Assembly (NCBI RefSeq): GCF_018636735.1
Contig: NZ_CP045200.1
Coordinates: forward strand, 1,364,001-1,428,000
DNA length: 64,000 nt
From: Erythrobacter sp. 3-20A1M
GTDB taxonomy: Bacteria; Pseudomonadota; Alphaproteobacteria; Sphingomonadales; Sphingomonadaceae
Direction of reading: 5' to 3'
The notes under the pieces were generated by a model. The model searched no databases and was not told where the DNA came from. It saw nothing but the letters and a program-made list of their open reading frames with translations. Each line of letters opens with the position of its first letter. The stretch's first letter is position 1. The position numbers and the translations under genes were made by a program. This document shows, piece after piece, positions 1 through 8,662 of this stretch.

Positions 1-1480
1 CCGAATCGAACGCTACTTCGAACACCAGCGACTTGTCGGTTTCGCGCACCGGACCGAAGCGGTTGACGGTGTTGCGGCGCACATGCCGGTCCAGCTTCTT
101 CAGCTCGTCGTCCGTGAAGCCGGAATAGGCCTTGCCCACGGGTAGCAGCTCCGCGCCCTGGTCGGGATCGCCGTCCCAGCAGCCGAAGGTGTAGTCGGAG
201 TAGAAGCTCGATCGTTTGCCGCTACCGCGCTGGGCGTACATCAGCACGCAATCGATCAGCAGCGGGTCGCGCTTCCATTTGTACCACAGCCCGGTCTTGC
301 GCCCCGCGACATAGGGGCTGTCGCGGCGCTTCAGCATCAGCCCCTCGATCGCATCGTCGCGCGCACCCTCTCGGATTTCGCCCAGATGCGTGAAGTCGCT
401 CGCCTCGACCACGCGGGAGAGATCGAAGTGGCTCTCGGGCAGCTCGCCCATCAGCGCCTCCAGCCTGACGCGCCGCTCCGCCCATGGCAGCGCGCGCAGG
501 TCTTCGCCCCGCCACAGCAGCACATCGTACAGGCGCACGAAGGCCGGGCTCTCGCGCAGCATCTTTGGCGTCACGGTCTTGCGCCCCAGCCGCTGCTGCA
601 AGGCGTTGAAGCTGGCCGCGCCGCCCTGCGTTCGCTCGTTCGCTGCGCCGCCCTGTGCCTCACCGCGAACCAACAATTCGCCATCGAGCACGCCGGGGAT
701 CTGGAACGCCTCGACCATTTCCGGGAAGGTAGCAGAGATGTCATCGCCCGAGCGAGAAAAGACCCGCGTCTCGTCACCGGCGTGGACCAGTTGCACGCGG
801 ATGCCGTCCCATTTCCACTCCGCGACGTAGTCTTCCAGATCGATCACCGTCTCTTCCAGCGGATGGGCGAGCATGAAGGGGCGGAAGGTCGGCAGATTCT
901 CGGTATCGGGCGGGTCCTCGCCATCCGCGGCCCAGGCGAACAGTTCGGGATAGGGGGGTGTGAGGCCGTGCCAATATTCCTCGACGTCTTCGATCGTTAC
1001 GTCGAACGCCTGCGCGAAGGCGACCTTCGCCAGCCGGCTCGACACCCCGATCCGCATCGCTCCGGTGGCGAGTTTGAGCAGCGCGTAGCGGCCTGACGGG
1101 TCTAGCCGGTCGAGCAGCTTCGGCAGCTCTTCGAACACCGTCTTGCGGTTCATCGCCGATAGCAGCGCGACCGTTTCGCTGACTGTAGGCGGCGAGGGCG
1201 GGTGCTCTGGTTGCGGCCACAGCAGGCTGGCGGTTTCCGCCGTATCGCCCACGAAATCGCGGCTGAGCGACCACAGCACCGGGTCGATCCGGTCCTTCAT
1301 CGTGTTGCGGATGGTGGAGCTCTTGACCGCCGGAAAGTCGAGCCCATCGGATAGCGCCGCCAATGCCCAGCCGCGATCCGGGTCGGGTGTCGCGCGCAGA
1401 TATTCCGCGATCAGCCGGAGTTTCTCATTACGGCTGCGGGTGAATACCAGCGCGTCGATCAGGGCGGCGAATTCTTCCAC
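1..1480 (-). CDS. ATP-dependent DNA ligase (C-terminus cut by window edge)
   Basis: Seals nicked DNA through a covalent lysine-AMP intermediate. The reading frame opens with GTG three bases after the stop of the upstream exonuclease gene and stays open to the left edge (493 codons). The adenylated lysine lies in EWKWDGIR at about residue 223 (KxDG motif I). SRSG at about 242 to 245, LDGELL at about 265 to 270 and GLWYKWK nearer the C-terminus match later nucleotidyltransferase motifs. About 220 residues precede the catalytic core, as in bacterial ligases that have an N-terminal DNA-binding domain. Family members are a little over 500 residues, so only a short tail is missing. The tight pairing with a metallo-beta-lactamase exonuclease is the known ligase-associated repair cluster, which often also includes an Lhr-type helicase. 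It is an accessory repair ligase rather than the replicative NAD-dependent LigA. Confidence 0.93.
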   Translation of the reverse strand, partial: MEEFAALIDALVFTRSRNEKLRLIAEYLRATPDPDRGWALAALSDGLDFPAVKSSTIRNTMKDRIDPVLWSLSRDFVGDTAETASLLWPQPEHPPSPPTVSETVALLSAMNRKTVFEELPKLLDRLDPSGRYALLKLATGAMRIGVSSRLAKVAFAQAFDVTIEDVEEYWHGLTPPYPELFAWAADGEDPPDTENLPTFRPFMLAHPLEETVIDLEDYVAEWKWDGIRVQLVHAGDETRVFSRSGDDISATFPEMVEAFQIPGVLDGELLVRGEAQGGAANERTQGGAASFNALQQRLGRKTVTPKMLRESPAFVRLYDVLLWRGEDLRALPWAERRVRLEALMGELPESHFDLSRVVEASDFTHLGEIREGARDDAIEGLMLKRRDSPYVAGRKTGLWYKWKRDPLLIDCVLMYAQRGSGKRSSFYSDYTFGCWDGDPDQGAELLPVGKAYSGFTDDELKKLDRHVRRNTVNRFGPVRETDKSLVFEVAFDS

Positions 1481-1483
1481 GCC

Positions 1484-2491
1484 CTAGTCGTCCTCGTCCT
1501 CATACCCGACCATCGCCAAGGCACGCGCGCGGCGCTGGTGGAGCTGGCACCAGCGTAGCAGCGCTTCCTCGCGGCCATGCGTAATCCATGTTTCGGCGGC
1601 GTCGACCTCCTGGATTGTGCGGGTCAGCTCGCCCCAATCGGCATGGTCCGAGATGATGAGCGGCAGCTCGACGTTCCTTTGCCGGGCGCGCTGACGAACC
1701 CGCATCCAGCCGCTGGCCATCGCGGTGATGGGATCGGGCAGGCGGCGGCTCCAGCGATCATTCAACGCGGATGGCGGACAGACGACGATGCTGCCGCGCA
1801 TGTCATCTTTCGAATGGTCCGAAACCAGGCGCAGTTCGCCCAGATCGACCCCGTGCTCTTCGTAGAGGCGGCACATCTTCTCCATCGCGCCGTGGAGGTA
1901 GATCGGTTGCATGTGCCCCGCGGCGCGCAGTTCGGCGATCACCCGTTGCGCCTTGCCCAAGGCATATGCGCCGACGAGCACGCAGCTGTCGGGATACGCC
2001 GCCAGCCGGTCGAGCAGCTTCGTCATCTCTTCCGCGATCGGCGGGTGGGTGAAGACCGGCAGGCCGAAGGTCGCCTCTGTGATGAAGATGTCGCACGGCG
2101 TCACCTGGAAGGGTGGGCAGGTGGGATCCGCGCGGCGTTTGTAATCGCCGGTAACGACGACCCGCTCGTCCGCGTGCTCGAGCAGAATCTGTGCGCTGCC
2201 GAGCACATGCCCGGCCGGGATGTAGGTCGCATCGACGCCGCCCGGCAGCCGGATCGTCTCGCCATATTCCACCGGCTGCGCCCCGTCCGAAGTCGCGTAG
2301 CGCAACTTCATGATGTCGAGCGTTGCGGGCGTCGCGATCGTTTCGCCATGCCCGCCGCGCGCGTGATCGGCATGGCCATGGGTCACCAATGCGCGGTCGA
2401 CTGCCCGAGCCGGGTCGATCCACGCATCGGCGGGGACGACGTGGATGCCCCACGGTTCGGGCCGGATCCAGGAGAGGGGCGCGGTGGACAT
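1484..2491 (-). CDS. Ligase-associated DNA exonuclease (metallo-beta-lactamase fold)
   Basis: 335-residue protein of the SNM1/YSH1-like metallo-beta-lactamase nuclease family, predicted to process DNA ends for the adjacent ligase. The metal-binding HxHxDH signature is HGHADH at residues 38 to 43. GHVLGSAQI and TGDYKRR follow, as in beta-CASP-related enzymes, and SDHADW carries a later metal ligand. The ATG start at 2491 gives a normal family length. It is the first gene of a two-gene unit: the ligase starts three bases after its stop. The acidic tail (YEDEDD) is unremarkable. Its exact in vivo substrate is inferred from context only. Confidence 0.92.
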   Translation of the reverse strand: MSTAPLSWIRPEPWGIHVVPADAWIDPARAVDRALVTHGHADHARGGHGETIATPATLDIMKLRYATSDGAQPVEYGETIRLPGGVDATYIPAGHVLGSAQILLEHADERVVVTGDYKRRADPTCPPFQVTPCDIFITEATFGLPVFTHPPIAEEMTKLLDRLAAYPDSCVLVGAYALGKAQRVIAELRAAGHMQPIYLHGAMEKMCRLYEEHGVDLGELRLVSDHSKDDMRGSIVVCPPSALNDRWSRRLPDPITAMASGWMRVRQRARQRNVELPLIISDHADWGELTRTIQEVDAAETWITHGREEALLRWCQLHQRRARALAMVGYEDEDD

Positions 2492-2566
2492 CGTGCCGAT
2501 TCAAGCAAACGGGGCGCGAACCGTTCCCGGTCCGCGCCCCCGCTCATGTTCGATCCAATCGGGGGA

Positions 2567-4939
2567 TCACTCCTCCCCGCTGCCCTCGGGCTCGCTTTCG
2601 TCCGCGGGCTTCGCTTCCTTCGCGACCGGCTTCTTCTTCGCCGGCGGTTTGCGCTTGGCCTTTGGCGGGGCCGGGGTCAGCTCGAAGCTCGGCTTGCCGT
2701 CCTTGATGCTGACATGCACTTCGCCGCCATCGGCCAGCTTGCCGAACAGCAGCTCCTCGGCCAGCGGCTGCTTGATCCGCTCCTGCAGCAGACGACCCAT
2801 GGGGCGTGCGCCGTAGAGGCGATCGTAGCCCTTGTCGCCCAGCCACTCGCGCGCTTCCTTGTCGAACTGGATGTCGACATTCTGCTCCGCGAGCTGGAGT
2901 TCGAGCTGCAGGATGAACTTGTCGACAACACGGCCCACCGTGTCCTTGCCGAGATAGCCGAACGGCACGATCGCATCGAGGCGGTTGCGGAATTCGGGGG
3001 TGAACATGCGCTTCACCGCCTCCTCGCTCGCATCCTCCTTGCTGACATCGCCGAAGCCGATGCCCTGGCGCGCCATGTCGGCGGCGCCAGCATTGGTGGT
3101 CATGATCAGCACCACGTTGCGGAAATCGACCGTCTTGCCGTGATGGTCGGTCAGGCGGCCGTTATCCATCACCTGCAACAGGATGTTGAACAGGTCGGGA
3201 TGCGCCTTCTCGATCTCGTCGAGCAGCAGCACGCAATGCGGGTTCTGGTCGACCGCATCGGTCAGCAGCCCACCCTGGTCGTAGCCGACATAGCCCGGAG
3301 GCGCGCCGATCAGCCGGGAAACGCTGTGGCGTTCCATGTATTCGGACATGTCGAACCGCTTGAGCTCGATCCCCATGATGCTGGCGAGCTGGCGCGCGAC
3401 CTCTGTCTTGCCGACGCCGGTGGGGCCGCTGAACAGGAACGAGCCGATCGGCTTGTCCGGATCGCGAAGCCCTGCGCGGCTCAGCTTCATCGCGGTCGAC
3501 AGCTTCTTCACCGCCGCGTCCTGGCCGAACACGACATGCTTCAGATCGCGTTCGAGATTCTCCAGCGCACGCTTGTCGTCCTTCGACACCGATTTGGGGG
3601 GGATGCGCGCCATGGTCGCGATCACCGCCTCGATCTCCTTCGACGTGATCTTCTTCTTCCGGCGGCTGGGCGCGACCAGCATCTGCATCGCGCCGACCTC
3701 GTCCACCACGTCGATCGCCTTGTCGGGCAGCTTGCGGTCGTTGATATAACGGCTCGACAGCTCGACCGCGGTCTTCAGCGCATCGGCAGTGTATTTCACC
3801 TTGTGGTGATCCTCGAAAGCGCTCTTCAGCCCCTTCAGGATCTTGATCGTGTCCTCGATCGTCGGTTCGTTCACGTCGATCTTCTGGAAGCGGCGCAGCA
3901 GCGCGCGATCCTTCTCGAAATGGTTGCGGAACTCCTTGTAGGTGGTCGACCCGATGCAGCGGATCGTGCCGCCGGACAGCGCGGGCTTGAGCAGATTGGA
4001 CGCGTCCATCGCCCCGCCGCTGGTCGCGCCGGCCCCGATCACCGTGTGAATCTCGTCGATGAACAGGATCGCGTGCGGCAGCTTTTCCAGCTCGGATACG
4101 ACCTGCTTGAGCCGTTCCTCGAAATCGCCGCGATAGCGTGTGCCGGCGAGCAGCGCGCCCATGTCGAGCGAATAGATCACCGCCTCTTCCAGCACCTCGG
4201 GAACGTCCTTCTCGACGATCTTGCGCGCGAGGCCTTCGGCGATGGCGGTCTTCCCGACGCCCGGATCGCCAACATAGAGCGGGTTGTTCTTGCTGCGGCG
4301 GCACAGGATCTGCACCGTGCGGTCGACCTCGGGTCCGCGCCCGATCAGGGGATCGACCTTGCCCGCCTTCGCCTTCGCATTGAGGTCGACCGTAAATTGG
4401 TCGAGCGCCGTTTCCTTCTTGTTGCCCGTAGCGCCGTCGGCCTTTTCCTCGGCTGCGTCTTCTTCCGATCCTTGCGGATTGCGGCTTTCGATCTGGCGCC
4501 CGCCCTTGCCGATGCCGTGGCTGATAAAGCTCACCGCATCGAGCCGGCTCATGTCCTGTTGCTGCAGGAAATAGACCGCGTAGCTGTCGCGTTCGGAGAA
4601 CAGCGCGACCAGCACGTTGGCACCGGTGACGCTATCCTTGTCGCTCGACTGGACGTGCAGGATGGCGCGCTGGATCACGCGCTGGAACCCGGCCGTTGGC
4701 TGCGGTTCGCCCGCCTCGTCGGGACGCAGCGACTGATATTCCTGGTCGAGATAGGTCTGCACGACCGCGGCCAGTTCGGCGAGGTCGACCCCGCATGCGC
4801 CCATCACTTCCGCTGCATCCTCGTCGGCGATCAGGGCGAGCAGCAGGTGTTCGAGCGTTGCGTATTCGTGACGCCGCTCGCGCGCACTGTCGATCGCGGC
4901 ATGGAGGGTTCTTTCGAGGTTCTGGGCGAAGCTAGGCAT
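2567..4939 (-). CDS. clpA: ATP-dependent Clp protease ATP-binding subunit ClpA
   Basis: 790-residue AAA+ unfoldase that feeds substrates to ClpP in the cytoplasm. Residues 1 to about 145 form the ClpN double repeat. The first AAA domain has Walker A GDPGVGKT at 224 to 231. The second has Walker A GPTGVGKT near residue 505. An IGF tripeptide in MARQGIGFGD, near residue 625, sits where the ClpP-docking loop is expected and separates ClpA from ClpB, which lacks it. After the D2 domain there is an unusual low-complexity tail of about 40 residues, rich in Lys, Pro, Ala and then Glu. The adaptor gene clpS, often next to clpA, is not in the 147 bases upstream nor elsewhere in this window. Start at ATG 4939. 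Confidence 0.96.
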   Translation of the reverse strand: MPSFAQNLERTLHAAIDSARERRHEYATLEHLLLALIADEDAAEVMGACGVDLAELAAVVQTYLDQEYQSLRPDEAGEPQPTAGFQRVIQRAILHVQSSDKDSVTGANVLVALFSERDSYAVYFLQQQDMSRLDAVSFISHGIGKGGRQIESRNPQGSEEDAAEEKADGATGNKKETALDQFTVDLNAKAKAGKVDPLIGRGPEVDRTVQILCRRSKNNPLYVGDPGVGKTAIAEGLARKIVEKDVPEVLEEAVIYSLDMGALLAGTRYRGDFEERLKQVVSELEKLPHAILFIDEIHTVIGAGATSGGAMDASNLLKPALSGGTIRCIGSTTYKEFRNHFEKDRALLRRFQKIDVNEPTIEDTIKILKGLKSAFEDHHKVKYTADALKTAVELSSRYINDRKLPDKAIDVVDEVGAMQMLVAPSRRKKKITSKEIEAVIATMARIPPKSVSKDDKRALENLERDLKHVVFGQDAAVKKLSTAMKLSRAGLRDPDKPIGSFLFSGPTGVGKTEVARQLASIMGIELKRFDMSEYMERHSVSRLIGAPPGYVGYDQGGLLTDAVDQNPHCVLLLDEIEKAHPDLFNILLQVMDNGRLTDHHGKTVDFRNVVLIMTTNAGAADMARQGIGFGDVSKEDASEEAVKRMFTPEFRNRLDAIVPFGYLGKDTVGRVVDKFILQLELQLAEQNVDIQFDKEAREWLGDKGYDRLYGARPMGRLLQERIKQPLAEELLFGKLADGGEVHVSIKDGKPSFELTPAPPKAKRKPPAKKKPVAKEAKPADESEPEGSGEE

Positions 4940-5086
4940 GTAATGATGTGTCCCGAAGTGGCGGTCCCGCTATCGTTAAGTTGCATGCTGCAGCATGAAT
5001 GCGGGCTGAGGAAACTGGCGAATGGTGTCCATCGCCTTGCGTGGAATATGGGGAGCCGCCGGTCGCGTGTGAAGACCGGGGCGCGA

Positions 5087-5290
5087 TCACGAACCGCCCT
5101 TGCCGAACAGGGCGTCCGCCGCCGCGCGGTGGCTGGCGGCACGGTCGCGATGGGCCGCGACCCGTGCGATCTCCGCCTCCAGCAGCGCGATCCGCTCGGT
5201 CAGTTCGTCCTGAGAATAGGGCGCAAGGTCCTCCGCAACCAGTCGGCTGGCGGCGTCGCCCCGTGGGCGCGGACGGTCGTCCTCATCCAT
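5087..5290 (-). CDS. DUF1192 family small protein
   Basis: 67-residue protein. Residues 25 to 65 contain the DUF1192 signature: SQDELTERIALLEAEIARV followed by a charged helix ending in AAADALFGKG. The helix is heptad-like, so a short coiled coil is likely. No biochemical function is known for the family, which is largely restricted to alphaproteobacteria. It is divergent from the quinone oxidoreductase gene (85 bases between the starts) and lies 147 bases upstream of clpA on the same strand. The ATG at 5290 is the only plausible start. Confidence 0.85.
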   Translation of the reverse strand: MDEDDRPRPRGDAASRLVAEDLAPYSQDELTERIALLEAEIARVAAHRDRAASHRAAADALFGKGGS

Positions 5291-5402
5291 CGAGCCGCAG
5301 TCTTCCCCGCCACCCGCTTGCTGTCAATGCCGCAGCCCTGTAGTTGCGGCGAACCGTGCGGCGCGATAAGCCGCCATGGCCACACGGGGGACCGCGATCT
5401 CT

Positions 5403-6407
5403 ATGCCCACCGACCTGCCCGAAACCATGACCGCGATCGGCTTCGACGAGCCGGGCGGGCCGGATGTCCTTCGCCCGGAAACCGTACCGCTACCCAGCCC
5501 GGAAGCGGACGAGGTATTGGTTCGCGTGGCCTATGCCGGAGTCAACCGGCCCGATTGTATCCAGCGCGCGGGGCAATATCCGCCGCCGCCAGGCGCGTCG
5601 CCGATTCTGGGGCTGGAGATCGCCGGCGAAGTGGTCGCCGCCGCGCCGGGCGTGGGTGAAGCCATGGTGGGGCAGACGGTCTGCGCGCTCGCGCCGGGGG
5701 GCGGCTATGCCGAATACTGCGTGGTGCCGGCGGGCCATTGCCTGCCCGTACCCGAAGGGATGGACCTTAAAAACGCAGCGGCGATCCCCGAGACGCTGTT
5801 CACCGTATGGCACAACGTGTTCGAGCGTGGCTCGGCATGCGACGGGGAGACGCTGCTGATCCATGGCGGCACCAGCGGCATCGGCACGATGGCGACGATG
5901 CTGGGCAAGGCGTTCGGCCTGACCGTGATCGTGACCTGCGGCGACGACGCGAAATGCGCCGAGGCGGAAAAGGTCGGCGCCGACCTCGCGATCAATTACA
6001 AGACCAGCGACTTCGTGGAAGCGGTGAAGGATTTTACCGACGGGAAGGGCGCAAACGTCGTGCTCGACATGGTTTCGGGCGATTACGTCGCGCGCAACCT
6101 GCAATGTCTGGCGGAGGACGGGAGGCATGTCACCATTGCCGTGCTTGGCGGCATGAAGGCGGAAATCAACATGGCGGTCGTGATGAGCCGGCGGCTGACA
6201 CTGACCGGCTCCACCCTGCGCCCACGCTCGGACGCGTTCAAGACCGCGCTGGCGCAGGAAATCGCCGCTGAGGCATGGCCGCTGTTCGCCGACGGCACGC
6301 TGGCCCCGATCATGGACGAGACGTTCCCGCTCGCCGAAGCGGCGGTCGCGCATGCCCGGATGGAGGCAGGCGACCATATCGGCAAGATCGTGCTTGCGGT
6401 CGGCTGA
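5403..6407 (+). CDS. NAD(P)H-quinone oxidoreductase, zinc-free MDR family
   Basis: 334-residue medium-chain dehydrogenase/reductase of the QOR/PIG3 type, expected to reduce quinones or other alpha,beta-unsaturated carbonyls with NADPH. The N-terminal GroES-like domain begins MTAIGFDEPGG. The Rossmann domain has HGGTSGIGTMA near residue 153. The structural and catalytic zinc ligands of alcohol dehydrogenases are absent, as expected for quinone oxidoreductases. I prefer the start ATG 5403 (MPTDLPETM) because the family begins close to this point; an in-frame ATG at 5376 would add nine residues. It is divergent from the DUF1192 gene, so the 85 to 110 bases between them should hold both promoters. 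Confidence 0.92.
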   Translation: MPTDLPETMTAIGFDEPGGPDVLRPETVPLPSPEADEVLVRVAYAGVNRPDCIQRAGQYPPPPGASPILGLEIAGEVVAAAPGVGEAMVGQTVCALAPGGGYAEYCVVPAGHCLPVPEGMDLKNAAAIPETLFTVWHNVFERGSACDGETLLIHGGTSGIGTMATMLGKAFGLTVIVTCGDDAKCAEAEKVGADLAINYKTSDFVEAVKDFTDGKGANVVLDMVSGDYVARNLQCLAEDGRHVTIAVLGGMKAEINMAVVMSRRLTLTGSTLRPRSDAFKTALAQEIAAEAWPLFADGTLAPIMDETFPLAEAAVAHARMEAGDHIGKIVLAVG

Positions 6408-6545
6408 GCGGGACTTTTTCGCGCGAGGGACGCGTCGCATAACCGCAATTATGTCACCGATCGGACGCCGTACCGTGAATCGGACGTAACATTACTGTGC
6501 CATCCAGCCAGAAGGAGAATTCCAATTCTGGCGGGGGGTAGCACG

Positions 6546-7475
6546 ATGTTCGACGGCCCGATCGATCCGAAAGATGCGGCGAAACCCGGACTGGCTCCGG
6601 TGTTCGACAATATCGCCACGTTCATCCCAGCCGAGCCCAAGGTGCCCGAACCGGTCGACGGCAAGCGACGTCGCTATCGCACGATCTGGATCAGCGACGT
6701 GCACCTGGGCACCAAGGGATGCAACGCGGAGCTGCTGATCGATTTCCTCGACAGCACCGACAGCGAGACGATGTACCTCGTCGGTGACATCATCGACGGC
6801 TGGCGGCTGAAGAAGAAGGTCTATTGGCCCGCGGAGCACAACGACGTCGTGTGGCGCATCCTGAAACGGGCCAAGCGCGGCACCCGCATCGTCTACATTC
6901 CCGGCAATCACGACGAGATGGTGCGGCCCTTTTCCGGCATGCATTTCGGCGGGGTGGAGATCGCGCGCGCGGCCTTCCACACCACGGCCGACGGTCGGCG
7001 ATTGATGGTGCTGCACGGCGACGAGTTCGACACCATTATGCTCGCGCACCGCTGGCTCGCCTTCGTCGGCGACGCGCTCTACACCCTGATGATGGGGCTC
7101 AACCGCTGGGTCAACATGGTGCGCCAGCGGCTCGACCTACCCTACTGGTCGCTGAGCAAGATGGCCAAGCACAAGGTCAAGAACGCGGTCGAGTTCATCT
7201 CCCATTACGAGGAGGTGGTCGCCCGTGCCGCTGGTGAGCGCGGGGTCGACGGCGTGGTATGCGGCCATATCCACACCGCCGAATTCCGCGAATTCAGCCA
7301 CGACGGGCGCCGCATCGAATACTGGAACGATGGCGACTGGGTGGAAGGATGCAACGCGCTGGTCGAACATTTCGACGGGCGGATGGAAGTGCTCCACTGG
7401 CCCGACGAGATCGCGAAGCGCGAGAGCGGTGTCGCAAGCGAGGCCGGCGCCGCGACAGGCCGGGCCGCGGCGTGA
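6546..7475 (+). CDS. UDP-2,3-diacylglucosamine diphosphatase-like metallophosphatase
   Basis: 309-residue calcineurin-like phosphoesterase of the LpxH-related COG2908 group. The metal-binding motifs are in order: SDVHLG (50 to 55), GDIIDGW (80 to 86), GNHDE (120 to 124), HGDEFD (157 to 162) and GHIH (240 to 243). LpxH hydrolyses UDP-2,3-diacylglucosamine to lipid X in lipid A synthesis. This protein is longer than E. coli LpxH, with about 45 extra N-terminal residues, so the exact substrate is inferred. It is translationally coupled to the following glycosyltransferase (GTGA overlap), which suggests a shared role in envelope lipid modification. A small inverted repeat (CCAGAA/TTCTGG, 6508 to 6531) lies in the leader just before the ribosome-binding region. 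Confidence 0.85.
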   Translation: MFDGPIDPKDAAKPGLAPVFDNIATFIPAEPKVPEPVDGKRRRYRTIWISDVHLGTKGCNAELLIDFLDSTDSETMYLVGDIIDGWRLKKKVYWPAEHNDVVWRILKRAKRGTRIVYIPGNHDEMVRPFSGMHFGGVEIARAAFHTTADGRRLMVLHGDEFDTIMLAHRWLAFVGDALYTLMMGLNRWVNMVRQRLDLPYWSLSKMAKHKVKNAVEFISHYEEVVARAAGERGVDGVVCGHIHTAEFREFSHDGRRIEYWNDGDWVEGCNALVEHFDGRMEVLHWPDEIAKRESGVASEAGAATGRAAA

Positions 7476-8554
7476 ACGCCCCCCTCGACATGCGGGCGCT
7501 GGAGGGGGAGGCAACCGCGCGCCGCACCCCCGCTCCGGGCGCGAGCACCATCGCCATCGTCACCGATGCGTGGTTCCCACAGGTCAACGGCGTGGTGCGC
7601 ACGTTGTCGACCACGTGCGAGATGCTGCGCGCGGGCGGGCATGTGGTGCATGTGATCGCGCCCGACCGGTTCCGCTCCATTCCCTGCCCGACCTACCCCG
7701 AGATTCGGCTCGCGCTCGCTCCACCCGGCGCCATCCGGCACCGGCTTGCGGCGATCGCGCCCGATGCGATCCACATCGCGACGGAAGGGCCGCTGGGGCT
7801 GGCCGCGCGGCGCTATTGCCTAGGCGTAGGGAAGCCGTTCACTACCGCTTTCCATACCCGGTTTCCCGACTATCTCGCTCGCCGTACCGGCCTGCCTGCG
7901 GGGGCGTTCTGGCCCTACATCCGCTGGTTCCATCGACCGTCGGAAACGATCATGGTCGCGACCGAGAGCATTCGCGGCGAACTGCGCGAACAGGGGCTGA
8001 CCAACCTTCACCACTGGGGCCGGGGGGTCGATACCGCCTGCTTCACTCCGGACGCCCCGCCTCCGTCCGCATTCGAAGGGCTTGAACGCCCGATCCAGCT
8101 TTACGTCGGCCGCGTGGCGGTGGAGAAGAATATCGAGGCGTTCCTCGCCAACGGCTATCCCGGCAGCAAGGTGGTGGTCGGCGAAGGCCCGGCCCGCGCC
8201 GATCTCGCCAGGCGGTTTCCCGAGGCGCATTTCCTTGGACCCAGATCCGGCCGCGAACTCGCTGGCTGCTATGCCGGGGCGGACGTGTTCGTCTTTCCCA
8301 GCCGCACCGACACCTTCGGCCTCGTCATGATAGAGGCGCTCGCCTGCGGCACCCCGGTCGCCGCCTTCCCCGTCCCCGGCCCGATGGATATCCTGACCGA
8401 CGATTGCGGTGCCGTCTCGGACGATCTCGACCGCGCTATCGCGGCGGCGCTCTATTGCGACCGGAGCCGGTGCGCGGCCTATGGGGAGACCTTCGGCTGG
8501 GACGCGGCGACGGCGCAATTCGTCGAAGGACTTGCGATCCAGGCGCACCCCTGA
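7472..8554 (+). CDS. Glycosyltransferase family 4 protein
   Basis: 360-residue GT-B glycosyltransferase. The N-terminal domain opens with TIAIVTDAWFPQVNGVVRT, typical of GT4 enzymes related to mannosyl- and glucosyl-transferases acting on lipid acceptors. The C-terminal nucleotide-sugar domain has LYVGRVAVEKN and then FPSRTDTFGLVMIEALACG near residues 273 to 292, with the expected EX7E-type spacing. The GTG start at 7472 overlaps the stop of the metallophosphatase gene (GTGA); the frame is open further upstream but that part is a shadow. The pairing suggests modification of a membrane glycolipid, but acceptor and donor cannot be read from sequence. Confidence 0.88.
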   Translation: MNAPLDMRALEGEATARRTPAPGASTIAIVTDAWFPQVNGVVRTLSTTCEMLRAGGHVVHVIAPDRFRSIPCPTYPEIRLALAPPGAIRHRLAAIAPDAIHIATEGPLGLAARRYCLGVGKPFTTAFHTRFPDYLARRTGLPAGAFWPYIRWFHRPSETIMVATESIRGELREQGLTNLHHWGRGVDTACFTPDAPPPSAFEGLERPIQLYVGRVAVEKNIEAFLANGYPGSKVVVGEGPARADLARRFPEAHFLGPRSGRELAGCYAGADVFVFPSRTDTFGLVMIEALACGTPVAAFPVPGPMDILTDDCGAVSDDLDRAIAAALYCDRSRCAAYGETFGWDAATAQFVEGLAIQAHP

Positions 8555-8617
8555 GGTCTCGCGGCCCGAGCGGGGCTTGCCGCAGGCGGTCCGCTCGCCT
8601 AAGTGTGAGGGTGCAAC

Positions 8618-8650
8618 GGCCGCTCCGAAAGGGGCGGCCCTTCTATTTTC
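8618..8650 (+). terminator. Likely intrinsic terminator after the glycosyltransferase gene
   Basis: GGCCGCTCC pairs with GGGGCGGCC across a GAAA tetraloop (8618 to 8639) and is followed by CTTCTATTTTC. This is a nine-pair stem with one G-T pair and a U-rich tail. It lies between the glycosyltransferase stop (8554) and the trcR start (8663), so it probably ends the upstream operon; it may also form the 5' end of a separate trcR leader. Confidence 0.55.
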
Positions 8651-8662
8651 AAGAGGTGCCCG

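Noticed and set aside
1577-5659. Plus-strand open frame of 1360 codons across the exonuclease and clpA genes
   Set aside because: It is antisense to two clear genes and encodes no recognisable domain. Long antisense frames are expected in GC-rich DNA.
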